The notes: generated from the sequence alone by a model not told the origin. Shown: positions 34,230-44,005, counted from the first letter of the stretch. The stretch: 44,084 nucleotides of DNA from Azospirillaceae bacterium (GCA_028277115.1 JANQHG010000021.1:1-44084), one strand, 5' to 3'. Translations and numbers: made by a program.

Positions 34230-37202
34230 ATGACCAGGATCACGATCACTGCCATCGAAGACGCCCGCCATGGTGCAGCCCGCCGACTCGGTCGAGTTGA
34301 CCAAACTTGGGGGCACCCTCACCGCAAAGCGGTATCGCGTCGACCGATCGCGAGCCGGCGTCGGTGCCGCCGAAATCGATCTCGACGCACAGGCAAAAGA
34401 CGACAGCATTATCGAGATCGAATTCGAAGGCGGCGTCAAACTGTGGACCAGCACGGCGCGCCTTCGGGAACGGGCCGACCAGCGGCGCAATCGGTCCCTG
34501 CGGTCGCTGGGCGACCAGATCCCCCTCGACGACTTGTTTGCCGACGGCGCCGAGCGCAGCGGCGTCACCGCCCTGGTCGAGGCGATCCGGATCTTCGACG
34601 CCGATTTCGACCTTGCCAAGTTCAAAGAGTTCGTCGCCGGCATCCCCGAGCGGTTGCGCGCGGCCCTCGGCTCGCCGGAAAGCATCGGCGAAACCCTCGG
34701 CGCCGCGGCGGCGCCGTGGATCTGCCTTGCCTTCGACTATCTGCGGATCGAACAGCCCGGGCTCTACCGCTGGACCGCGGACGGTCGATTGGACGACGAC
34801 CCCAGACCGCTCGGCGACGGCCAAGAAGCTCTGGTGTTCCTGCACGGCACCGCCTCGACCACGGCCGGCAGTTTCGACCATTTGCGAACCGAGCATGGCG
34901 GCAAGCAATGGTCGAAGCTGACCGACCGCTTCGGCGAGCGCATGCTGACGCTCGAGCATTGGACCTTGAGCGAAAGCCCGATCGAGAACGCGGTCGCCCT
35001 GCTCGGCGCCGAGACGATCCCCGAAAACGCCCGGCTGCATCTGTTGAGCCATTCCCGGGTCCGTCTTGGCGTCTATCCCGGCGCGATCGGCGACGCCGAG
35101 GTCGTGCTCAGCCCCGACCACCCCGGGCGGGGGGCGATCATCGTCGGCCTCGGCGCGTTCGGCTCCCTGGACGCCCAGCGGTTGCAGCGCGCGGTCGCCG
35201 CCGGTCTGAGACGGTACGGGCTTGCGGTGGTGGAGCGCGACCCGACCGGCGCCGACGCGCCGCTTGAGATCGGCACCCTTTTGATCGGCGCGTCCGAGGC
35301 GGGGGTGTCGATCGACGAGTCGGTCGGTGCGGTCTTGCGCGCGATCGTCGAAACCAATGCGCTGTTCTCCAGCGCCGGCCCGGACCGCCCGGGCGCCGAC
35401 CGGCCGCTTCGGTACGCCCGCCTGAAAATCTATGAAATCTGGGAAACCATCGCGACCCAGGCGCTGGACAGCGTTCACCGGCTCGCCGGCGCCGAGCCCG
35501 GGGACAAGACGATCGATGCCGGCCCGACTCTGGTCACCGGTCCGGGGGGCCGGCCGTGCGCGCCGACCGCGGAGACCGAGCCGGACGTCCGCCGGCTGAT
35601 CGTCACCAAGGACGCCCGCGGGCAGCTCAACTTCCTGTTGCCGATGGCGCGCGCGCGGGTCGAGGAGCTGTTGGTGCCGTCGGACCGCGCCCTGGTCGAC
35701 CACTTCGTCGCTCTGGCGATCCGCACCCGGCGGGACGAGATCGAACGGTTCAGCCCCGGGGTCACGCTGTTCGAACTCCTGGTCCCCAATCGCCTGAAGC
35801 CATTGGCCGGGCGGGTCAGCGACCTGGTCCTGGTGCTCGACGACGCCACCGCGGGCTATCCGTGGGAATTGATGCACGACCGCTCGCAAGGCGCCGAACC
35901 GCATTCATCGGGCAGGGCGCCCGGGTGGTGATCGCGGCCGGCTGGCCGGTCGATGACGCCGACGCCGAGATGTTCGCCCTGCGCTTTTATGACGAGATGC
36001 TCGACGGCGCCTGTTTCATCGATGCGGTCGGCGCGGCGCGCAAGATGGTGTATGCGGACGCGGCCGACGGCCGGCGCGGCAACACCTGGGGCGCCTATCA
36101 ATGCTCTGGCGACCCGCATTACCGGCTGACCGACCGGGCCCGGGCGACCGCGGGCCAACCCGATTTCGATGACGCCGCGGCCTGGGCGCGCAGCCGCGGC
36201 GCGGTCGTGCGCGCGCTCGACGACCTGGTCGATCGGATGGGCCGGTCGAAGGTCGCGGACGACCCCGGCTTTGCCGGGCAGATCGCGGCGATCGGGACCG
36301 CCATGCGCAAGCGCGGCTGGCAGACCGACGCCGACCTCGCGGCCAAGGAGGCCGCGGCGTTGGTCGGGCTCGACCGGATGGACGAGGCGATCGACGCGCT
36401 GGACCGGGTGTGCGGCGGGGCCGAGGTCGACGCCCCGGTGCGTGCCTTCGAGCTCTTGCACGACCTGCGCGCCGAACGGGCGTTTCGACAGGCCCGCCGG
36501 GGCGCGCTGCCGTACCCGGAGGCAAGAGCCTTGGTCGAGCGTGCCACCAAGGACCTGACGACCTTGATCCGGTTGGTCGGCGCCAATTCCCGGCGCCGCC
36601 GGCTATTGGCCGGGTGCCACGCCCGCGCGGCGGTGCTGGCGCAGGTCCCTGACGCCAAAGACCACCTCGACCGGATGGTTCAGGTCCATGCCGAGGCGAC
36701 CGGGTACCGAACCAGCGGCGCGCCGTTGTCGGGCACCGGCGCCCCGTCGATCGAACCGGATCACCTGGTCGACTGGCTGATCGGCGAGCTGATCCTGTTC
36801 TATTGGTTCAGCCAGAGACGGCCCACCGGCTTTGTCGAGTTGGTCGGCAAAGCGTCCAACCTGGCGATGTTGAACCAACAGGACGAACCAAGTCTGGCCC
36901 ATGCGATCCTTGAGGCCCGAGCCGAGTTGCTGCGCGCGATGGCGGACGAGGACGCCTGGCACGGGGCGGCACTGAAACAGCGCTTCCTGACCGTCTACGA
37001 CCGCTATCTTCCCCAAGGGGCCCGCGCGGCGTTTCGTCCGGTGATCCGGCATCTCGACTTCGTTGCGACGGTGCTCGACCCGGAGTTGGCCACGGCGAAA
37101 GCACCGCCCCTGCGCCAGGATCGTCGCAGCCTCTTGGCGGCGATGGCGGAGGACGTGGGCAAGATCCGGGAGGACCTTCGCGAGCGGGTCGGGACGAACT
37201 GA
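34230..37202 (+). pseudogene. Large alpha/beta-hydrolase-CHAT protein gene, broken
   Basis: The natural start is probably the ATG at 34230 (MTRITITAIEDAR), with gggag upstream, but it is out of phase with the rest; the next frame opens at 34270. That frame holds a hydrolase-like domain (VFLHGTASTTAGSFDHL, LEHWTLSESPIENAV, then LHLLSHSR at about 35058) that jumps directly to RLGVYPGAIGDAEV, a segment normally much further on. It then reaches the start of a CHAT domain (GYPWELMHD, about 35875). Near 35885-35900 the phase changes and the end of the CHAT domain follows (AFIGQGARVVIAAGWPVDDA), with a helical C-terminal region to 37202. The parts that should carry the hydrolase acid/His and the CHAT His and Cys are missing. 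As it stands no active enzyme can be made. Confidence 0.8.
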
Positions 37203-37232
37203 AACGAGAGACCGACGATCGTGATCGAGGGG

Positions 37233-37380
37233 TTTGGGGGCTTCGCCCCCCACGTCAGGGGGTTTCACCCCCCGACCAGGGGTTGCCCCCTGGACCCGAC
37301 TTGTTCGTCGGGGTCAAGGGGGGTGTGCCCCCTTGCGGGGGTCGAGGGGGCAGCGCCCCCCGCACGGCCGCCAGGCCGAA
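37233..37380. repeat. G/C hairpin array, copy A
   Basis: A chain of short inverted repeats (ggggg-ct-tcg-ccccc, then aggggg...cccccc, ccagggg-ttg-cccctgg, gacccgac...gtcggggtc and others) ending ggccgccaggccgaa. It is closely related in order and sequence to the array at 43678-43798. Arrays of this type are dispersed in Rhodospirillales genomes. It lies between convergent genes (the broken CHAT gene and the intact CHAT-TPR gene), where it can also serve as a terminator. Confidence 0.8.
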
Positions 37381-37420
37381 CATGGCACGGCAGAGCAGAC
37401 GGCATCCCCCGATTCCCGTC

Positions 37421-39760
37421 CTATCGCCAGTCGCCGATCAGCAGAAACGGCGACCAATAACTCGGGTGCCCATACGACGGACCACGGATCAAGGCCAACT
37501 GCGCGCGTCTGAGGGCAAGCGCCTTCGTCGTGCCGGGTTCGCCGAGGTAGCGATAAAACTCGGCGATCACCGCGGCGGTCGCCTCGTCGCTGATCTGCCA
37601 CAAGGACGCGAGCACGCTGCGCGCCCCCGACTTGACCGCGACCCCGGCCAGACCCAGCGCGGCGCGGTCGTCGCCGGCGGCGGTCTCGCACGCGCTCAAG
37701 GTCAAGAGATCGATCGGGTCGCCGGCCGGCCGGCCGAACTTCAACAACGCCTCGAGTTGGTCCATGTCGAGCCGGCCGTCGTGGGTCAAAATGAAGCTGT
37801 TGCGACCGTCGCCGGCGAACACGCCGTGCGAGGCGAGGTGGACCACCCGATAGCGGCCGCGCCGGACTTGGCGCTGCAGGCTCTGGGTGGTGAAGTTCCG
37901 GTCGAACAGCACGGTGCCGCCGATCAGGTCGCGCAGGCTTTCGACTTCGCCGGCAACCCCGGGCAGCGCCGGGAAGCCCTGGACCCCCTCGGCCAGACCG
38001 GCGACCAGCACCTCCTCCCCGGCCAGCGCCGGGCGGTCCCGGCCGCGGTCGTCGGTGCTGACCAGGTTGACCCCGGGCGCGGTGGCGAGCGCCAGCCGTT
38101 CGACCAGGAATTGCCGGCCGTCGTGGGCGACCCCGATCGGCACAGCGCGGAGCGCGCCGTCGGGCACGAACACCAGCGTGGTCGCGCCCGCGCGCGCCAA
38201 AATCGGCTCGATCGGCGCGATCAGCCAGTCGTGGAGCACCCGGCTTTCGGCCGGCACCGCGGCGATCTGATAGGACGCAAGACCGGCGCGCAGCCGCCGC
38301 GCCGCGCCGGTCAGGGGCGCGGACGGACGGTCCAGGGTGACCTGCTCGATCCGACCGCCGTGGCTGACCAGGAGCTCGAGCCGGTCGGGCAGCACGATCG
38401 GATACAGCACCACCGCGTCCTCGGCCAACTGGTCGATCGGCCGGCTGGCGCCGGCGATCGTGGCGGCGCAGTCGTCCTGGAAGAACTCTTCGAGCTCGGC
38501 GGATTTGAACCGCTCGATCACCCGGCGCGCATCGCGCCGCGACCGTTCGGCCCGCTCCGGGTCGGCGGTGGCGGACGCCCGGCGCAGGTAAAGGTCGGCC
38601 AGCCCCTGATAGATCGGCCCCAGCCGCGCGCGCAGCACCGACTGGCCGGTGCGCGGGTCGATCACCGGGAAATCGCGCCGGATCGTCTCCAGCGTGTCAA
38701 CGGAATCGCGGTAGGCGGCGATCGCCCGCTCGGTGTCGCCGTTGCGCAGGTGCAGCCGCGCCAGCCGGGCATGCCACAGATAGGCGCGGTCGGGCGCGTT
38801 GGCGGCGACCGACTGGAACAAAGCCTGACGGGTCAGCACCACGGCGTCCTCAAAGCGCCCCGCATCCTCGGCGATCTGGCCGAGATAGCCGAGCGCGTTG
38901 CCGAGGATCCGCCGGTCGCCGAGCTCACGGGCGAGCGCCGCTGCGCGGGTGAACGCCTGTTCGGCGAGCGCCTCGACCGTCGGCCGGCGACCGAGGCCGA
39001 GGCCGAGGCTGACATCGTGGAGCAGGTTGCCGGCCCAGTTGTACTGGCGCGCCTTCGGCACCCCGAGCGGCAGCCGGTCGAGGTCGGCGAACGCCGCCGC
39101 GGCCAGGCGTTCCGCCTCGCCCGGCCGGCCGCGGGTCAACATCAGCCGGGCGGCGTTCAGCTGGGCCCGGGCGGCGAGCGCCTGGTCGCCGATCGTCTCG
39201 GCCAACCGCGCCGCCTCCTGGTAGTACGACACGGCGTCGACGTCGGTCGAGGTGGCATAAAGATTGCCAAGGTTGTTCAGCGTCGCCGCCTCGACGTCGC
39301 GGTGGCCGGCCGATCGGGCGAGTTCGAGCCCTTGGGTCAACGCGTCGGCGGCGGGCTTGATCCGGTTGGCGGTGAGGTAGGCTTCGCCGAGCCGGCTCGA
39401 CAGGATCGCGCGCTGGCGGTCGTCCTCCAACTCCTCGGCGAGCGCGCGCGCGCTACGCAGATCGTCGATCGCGCCGGTCAGAAACCCCGAGGCCTGGAGC
39501 GCGGCGCTACGCAGCACCAACGCCTCGAGCGAGGCGCCGCGGTTGCCGCGCAGCTGCTCGGTTTCGAGCCGGCTGGTGGTCTCCTCGATCACCTGGCCGT
39601 AGGCGCCGCCGCGCAGGCCGCCGATCGCCGGACCGGCCTCCTGGGCCGCCACCCGCGGTGCCGTCGCGATGCCGGCACCGGTGACCAGGATCGCACCGAC
39701 GACGGCGCCGATCACGGCGCCGGCGAGCGCGCCGGCAAAGGTGATCAGGATCGCGATCAT
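37421..39760 (-). CDS. Exported CHAT-TPR protease-like protein
   Basis: The 779-residue protein starts with a hydrophobic, Gly/Ala-rich segment (residues 2-30, then APRVAAQEA) that reads as a signal peptide or membrane anchor. TPR-like helical repeats follow (about 60-400, e.g. ATLNNLGNLYATSTDVDAVS). The C-terminal CHAT domain (about 480-775) is complete: His645 in VVHLASHGVF and Cys691 in LLTLSACETA form the caspase/separase-type dyad, followed by GLAGVAVKSGARSVLASLW. CHAT domains are cysteine peptidases. The gene starts 3 bases after the TpsA-like stop, so the two are co-expressed, and the export signal suggests both act outside the cytoplasm. Its partner or substrate is probably the TpsA-like protein (inference). 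Confidence 0.88.
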   Translation of the reverse strand: MIAILITFAGALAGAVIGAVVGAILVTGAGIATAPRVAAQEAGPAIGGLRGGAYGQVIEETTSRLETEQLRGNRGASLEALVLRSAALQASGFLTGAIDDLRSARALAEELEDDRQRAILSSRLGEAYLTANRIKPAADALTQGLELARSAGHRDVEAATLNNLGNLYATSTDVDAVSYYQEAARLAETIGDQALAARAQLNAARLMLTRGRPGEAERLAAAAFADLDRLPLGVPKARQYNWAGNLLHDVSLGLGLGRRPTVEALAEQAFTRAAALARELGDRRILGNALGYLGQIAEDAGRFEDAVVLTRQALFQSVAANAPDRAYLWHARLARLHLRNGDTERAIAAYRDSVDTLETIRRDFPVIDPRTGQSVLRARLGPIYQGLADLYLRRASATADPERAERSRRDARRVIERFKSAELEEFFQDDCAATIAGASRPIDQLAEDAVVLYPIVLPDRLELLVSHGGRIEQVTLDRPSAPLTGAARRLRAGLASYQIAAVPAESRVLHDWLIAPIEPILARAGATTLVFVPDGALRAVPIGVAHDGRQFLVERLALATAPGVNLVSTDDRGRDRPALAGEEVLVAGLAEGVQGFPALPGVAGEVESLRDLIGGTVLFDRNFTTQSLQRQVRRGRYRVVHLASHGVFAGDGRNSFILTHDGRLDMDQLEALLKFGRPAGDPIDLLTLSACETAAGDDRAALGLAGVAVKSGARSVLASLWQISDEATAAVIAEFYRYLGEPGTTKALALRRAQLALIRGPSYGHPSYWSPFLLIGDWR

Positions 39761-39763
39761 GGC

Positions 39764-42700
39764 TCAGGCTCCGCAGACCATGGCCAGTTGGACCGGCACC
39801 AGGCGGGCGGTCCGCCCGTCGGCGGGCCCGGGCGGGCCGGGGCGGTCCGCCGGACCAACCAGAAGACTGTCCTCGTCGAGCAGATAGCCCGGCAGCATGG
39901 TCTCCGGCCCGGCCGGCAGGCCGCCGCGGCCGATCGCGGCGAACCGGCTGCCCTGCCCCGCCGCGGCGGCGGCGCAGCGATCGGCCAACTGCGACGCCGC
40001 GTCGATGAAGTCGGCGCTGAGCACGACCAGGCCGCCGCTGACGTCGGTGTCCGGCGAGGAGATGGTGACCGTCCCGGACACGCCGAGCTCGGAGGACGCG
40101 TCGATCACTGACGCGCGGTCGCTGATCAGGCTGCCCGCCTCGATCCGGATGTTGCCGCCGTCGCCGCCGATCGCGTTCGCCCGGATCACGCTGTTCTGCA
40201 GGACAAGGAAGATCGGATCGATCACGATATCCCCGGCGTCGCCGGTCAGACCCTGGACCTCGGTGGTGATCTCGCTGTCGAGCAGGTCGATCAAGGTCCC
40301 GACTTGGAGTTCGATGCCGCCGCCGCCGGCCTGGCCCGCGCGGGTGGTGATCGCACCGTCGTGCAGGCTGAGCCGGTCGGACGCGACCACCAGGATCCTG
40401 CCGCTGTCGCCGGTCCCGAAGCTCTCGGCCGAGATCGCCCCGCCGTCGCTGATCATGATCGCCGGCGCCTGAACCGTCACCTCGCCGCCGCCGAGCGGCC
40501 CGACGCTCAAGCTGTCGATCTCGGCGCCGCCGGTGACCGTGACGCTCGACCGTCCGGTCACCGAGACCTGGCCGCCGCGGCCGGTGGCAAAGCCGAGGGC
40601 ACCCGAACTGATCGCGCTTTGCCCGCGCATCTCGATGCGGTCCGCCGAGACGGTCACGGCACCCGCGTTGCCGGGCCCGAAGGTGCGCGACGCCAGGGTG
40701 CCGAAGTTGTCGAGCGTGAGGGTGCCCGCTTGCACCGTCAGGACCCCGGCGTTGCCGGCATCGGCGAACAAGCTCTGGGCGTTGACGTAAAGACCGCTTG
40801 CGTTGTCGCTGAAACCGTCGATCACCAACTCGTCGGTCGCGATGAAGACGATGTCGCCGCTGTCACCGGTGCCGGTGAACGCGACCGAGTCAATCAAGCC
40901 GCCGCCGCGCAACGTCGCCTGCTCGCGGACCTGGACCGTGATGGTGCCGGCGGCGCCCGGACCGGCGGTCGCGGTTTCGATCCGCGCGTCGTCGTCGATC
41001 AGAAGTCGATCGACCATAAGATCAATGTTGCCGGCGTCGCCGCCGCCGACGGTGGATGCGATGATGCTCGCGTCCTCGGTCAAGGTCACGCTCGCCCCGC
41101 TCACGGTGACCGTGCCGCCTGGCTCGGTGCCGGTGGTGCCGCTGGTGATTTTGCTACCGAGACCCGACACGGTCAGATTGTCATTGACCGTGATCGAAAC
41201 ATCTCCGGCCTCGCCGGCGGCACCGAACTGAACCTCGGACGTAATCGATCCTTGGTTGGTGACGGTGACCACGTCCGCGGTCACCGACACCGTGCCGGCC
41301 GATCCGCTGCCTGAGGTCGATGAGCTCAGTTTGGCATTGTCGATCGTCACGGTGTCGACGTCGACGATGATGTTGCCGGCGCCGCCGGTTGCGTCCTCCA
41401 GCGATGTCGACTCCGCCGTGATCTGCCCCGAGTCTCGCAAAGTCAGGCTGCCGCCGACGATGTTGATGACACCGCCGCGACCGGCCGAGAAGGAGTCGGA
41501 CGTAATGCTGCCGAAATCGGTCAGGGTCAATTCCTCGGCATCGACAAAGATCATCCCCGAATCGGCCGCGCTGAACGCCGAGGTCGTGATCTCCCCGAAA
41601 TCGGTCAACACGACCTCGCGCGCCGTCAACTCGATGTTGCCGGCACGCCCGGTACTGGTCGCACCGCCTTGGGGGTTGTTGTTGATGCTGGCCGACCCGG
41701 TCACGGTCACCCGGCCGGTGGGCGCAGAGATGAACAGATCGCCGGTCGGGGCGTCGGTGATCGACGACGCATTGATCCGACCGAAGTTCGACAAAACCAA
41801 GTTGCCGGTGCCGGCGTCGAGGTCGCCGCTCACCGTGACGCTGACGTTTCCGCCGCGTCCGGTGCCGGTCGCCAGGCTGGTGACCCCGTCGAACGCGGTC
41901 GCAATGTTCAGATTGCCACGCTCGACGATGACGTCGATCGGCCCCCCCTGCTCTGCGGTCGAATGGGTGCGGATCCCTGAGCTATCGCCGAAGATGTTGA
42001 CCGAACCGTCGACCACTTTGACCGTCACCTTCCCGCCACCGGCATCCTGGCTGGCGTTGAATTGGTCGAAGGTGCCGATGTTGCTGAAGAAGCCCGACAT
42101 CGACAGATCGCCGTCAGTGACGGTCGCCGTCAGCGTGCCGGCCCCGCCGACGCCGAGGGTCGAGGTCTCGATTTCCGCCCCGTCGCCGGTGACGACGAGG
42201 TCGCCGCCCCGCACGCCGATGACGAGGCTGCCCGATCGGCCGCCCCCCTCGGACCCGACCAGGGAGCTGATACTCGCATCCGCGCCGGTCAACTCCAGGT
42301 TGCCGTCGGTGACCGAAATTGTAATGTCTCCGGGCGACGTGCGGAAGGCGAAGGTACTGAATTGGGCGCTTTGTCCGGAGAGGGTCAGGTCGCCGCCGGT
42401 GACCGTGGCAAAGATGTCGCCGCCGCGACCGTCGGCGTTGGCGGTGCTGCTGATCTTGCCGTTCGACAGGAGCTCGATCGCGGCGGCGGTCACGCTGATC
42501 GGCCCGCCGGCGCCGGCGCCCCGGTTTGTCGAAGTCAAAGCGGCGTTGTCCAGCCGAAGCGATCCGGCGGTGATCGTGACGCCGCCGGTGCTGTCGAGGC
42601 TGCCGCTGTGTTCGCTGACGATCCTGGTGTCGACCAAGTCCACCGCGCCGCTGTGCACGAACACCAGCCCGTCGTCGCCGAACCCAACGGAGATTTCGGC

Positions 42701-43453
42701 TGGGTTGGTGCGGGTGCCGTTGTCCGAGCGCAGGCTGCCGCCGAGCCCGGCGTCGGTGGCGCCGGTCCGTGCATCGACTTGCCCGGCTCCGCCCAGGGTC
42801 ACCAGGTTGATCCGCCCACCCGGCGCGGCCAGGTTGCCGCCGTCGTTGTCGATCTGCCCGGCCGCCAGGGTCAAGGTCGCGTTGGACGCGACCGTGAGTT
42901 GCGGCGCGGTGCTGCCGCCGTCCATGGTCAGGCGCAGATCGGCCGGCGTGGTGGAGAGGAACCCAAACGCCTCGGGACTGGCGGTGGTCAGCGTGCTGGC
43001 GGCCGGATCCATGGCGCTGAAGCTGGTGCCGTCGGCGAACCGCACCTCGTCGGCAGTCGAGACATGGAACGATGCCGGCACATCGATGCTGGCGCCCGGC
43101 CCGAAAACGACGCCCGCCGGATTGATCAACCAGAGATCGGCCTGGCCGACGCTGGACCGGAGCGTCCCGCTGATGTCGGACACGCGGCCGCCGGTCACCC
43201 GGGCCAAGACGTCTTGAAGGGACTCCGGTCCGGTGAAGGTGACGCTTTGACCCGAGTTCACGTTGAAATCAAAAAAACTATGAAACAGGTTGGTGCCGGC
43301 GATGGTCCCGAGGTCCGACCCGACCACGACCGCGGCGCCGGTCAGCGACACCGCCGGCCCGACCGTTCCGTCGGTGACAATCTGCGCCGGAGCGCCATTA
43401 AGCGCGGCGGTCCCCATCAGCGTCAGGAAGGCCAGCGGCGTTGACCAACGCAT
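39764..43453 (-). CDS. Two-partner-secretion (filamentous haemagglutinin-like) beta-helix protein
   Basis: The 1229-residue protein has a signal peptide (MRWSTPLAFLTLMGTAALNG, cut near APAQ), then the TPS haemagglutination domain (about 25-170, with FHSFFDFNVNSGQSVTF and LINPAGVVFGPGASIDV). A long beta-helix rich in Gly, Ser, Thr, Asp follows, with degenerate repeats of the type SGxITT..F..GDAGNI. The only Cys are at residues about 1160 and 1227, both in the C-terminal end, where LADRC and SRFAAIGRGGLPAGPE form a conserved-looking motif. TpsA proteins cross the outer membrane through a TpsB pore; none is encoded in this window. A good aggag site precedes the ATG at 43453. Confidence 0.92.
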   Translation of the reverse strand: MRWSTPLAFLTLMGTAALNGAPAQIVTDGTVGPAVSLTGAAVVVGSDLGTIAGTNLFHSFFDFNVNSGQSVTFTGPESLQDVLARVTGGRVSDISGTLRSSVGQADLWLINPAGVVFGPGASIDVPASFHVSTADEVRFADGTSFSAMDPAASTLTTASPEAFGFLSTTPADLRLTMDGGSTAPQLTVASNATLTLAAGQIDNDGGNLAAPGGRINLVTLGGAGQVDARTGATDAGLGGSLRSDNGTRTNPAEISVGFGDDGLVFVHSGAVDLVDTRIVSEHSGSLDSTGGVTITAGSLRLDNAALTSTNRGAGAGGPISVTAAAIELLSNGKISSTANADGRGGDIFATVTGGDLTLSGQSAQFSTFAFRTSPGDITISVTDGNLELTGADASISSLVGSEGGGRSGSLVIGVRGGDLVVTGDGAEIETSTLGVGGAGTLTATVTDGDLSMSGFFSNIGTFDQFNASQDAGGGKVTVKVVDGSVNIFGDSSGIRTHSTAEQGGPIDVIVERGNLNIATAFDGVTSLATGTGRGGNVSVTVSGDLDAGTGNLVLSNFGRINASSITDAPTGDLFISAPTGRVTVTGSASINNNPQGGATSTGRAGNIELTAREVVLTDFGEITTSAFSAADSGMIFVDAEELTLTDFGSITSDSFSAGRGGVINIVGGSLTLRDSGQITAESTSLEDATGGAGNIIVDVDTVTIDNAKLSSSTSGSGSAGTVSVTADVVTVTNQGSITSEVQFGAAGEAGDVSITVNDNLTVSGLGSKITSGTTGTEPGGTVTVSGASVTLTEDASIIASTVGGGDAGNIDLMVDRLLIDDDARIETATAGPGAAGTITVQVREQATLRGGGLIDSVAFTGTGDSGDIVFIATDELVIDGFSDNASGLYVNAQSLFADAGNAGVLTVQAGTLTLDNFGTLASRTFGPGNAGAVTVSADRIEMRGQSAISSGALGFATGRGGQVSVTGRSSVTVTGGAEIDSLSVGPLGGGEVTVQAPAIMISDGGAISAESFGTGDSGRILVVASDRLSLHDGAITTRAGQAGGGGIELQVGTLIDLLDSEITTEVQGLTGDAGDIVIDPIFLVLQNSVIRANAIGGDGGNIRIEAGSLISDRASVIDASSELGVSGTVTISSPDTDVSGGLVVLSADFIDAASQLADRCAAAAAGQGSRFAAIGRGGLPAGPETMLPGYLLDEDSLLVGPADRPGPPGPADGRTARLVPVQLAMVCGA

Positions 43454-43495
43454 GAGTCGCTCCTCTGGACCTTAAAAAGAGCTATTACAGGTTAA

Positions 43496-43507
43496 CCAAA
43501 TATTTGG
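43496..43507. promoter_or_regulatory. 12-base AT-rich palindrome upstream of the TpsA-like gene
   Basis: CCAAATATTTGG is a perfect palindrome 43 bases upstream of the TpsA-like start, overlapping the weak promoter candidate. It could be an operator for this operon. The element is short, so chance is possible. Confidence 0.35.
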
Positions 43508-43677
43508 CCAAGAAAGAACAACTTTTGGAAGATTCAGGGGTTTTCCGGCGAGCGGGACCTCTGTGCAACACCCCGCACCAGAGATAGATGGTCAAGGCGA
43601 GGCCAGGGCGCCTGCGCGGCGGGCGGCCTGGTCGAGATCCCGGATTGATTGACCGCAACCGACGGCCGATGCCGAGG

Positions 43678-43798
43678 TTTTGGGGGCTGGCGCCCCCAAG
43701 GTCAGGGGGCGTTGCCCCCCGACACCCCCCACCAGGGGTTGCCCCCTGGACCCCACTTAGTGGGGAGTCAAAGGGGGCCGTACGGCCGACAGGCCGAA
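43678..43798. repeat. G/C hairpin array, copy B
   Basis: Same order of hairpins as copy A at 37233-37380 and in the same orientation: ggggg...ccccc, agggggcgttgccccccg, ccaggggttgccccctgg (identical in both copies), gaccccac...gtggggagtc, and the end ggccgacaggccgaa. It lacks one internal hairpin present in A. With copy A it brackets the intact CHAT-TPR/TpsA operon. Confidence 0.8.
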
Positions 43799-43956
43799 AT
43801 CCGGCGCCGCAGGACAGGTCGGCCGATGGCCGGCGGGACCTTACGACCGGAATATCTGACGAACTCAAGCAATCAATCGGTTGGGCCCAGCACGATTTCC
43901 AAGCCAACCTTTTCGAACCGCCGACATGTGCGAATACGCATCATACAAGATCCGAT

Positions 43957-44005
43957 TGTTTTGTTCCGGTTATCCACGCCCGAGAAAGCTGTTCACCGAT
44001 TCTGT
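43957..44005 (+). repeat. 49-base direct repeat, right copy
   Basis: Partner of 33481-33529, in the same orientation, about 10.5 kb away, with five substitutions. Immediately to its right begins the large inverted repeat at 44008. Confidence 0.85.

Noticed and set aside
34246-35904. 552-codon minus-strand open frame opposite the broken hydrolase-CHAT gene
   Set aside because: The plus strand carries recognisable domain segments; the minus frame is Gln/Arg/Gly-rich and featureless.
37283-40111. Very long plus-strand open frame of 942 codons opposite the CHAT-TPR gene
   Set aside because: It is the antisense shadow of a GC-rich real gene: composition is Arg/Gly/Gln-rich with no domain, and it spans the end of two genes and a hairpin array.
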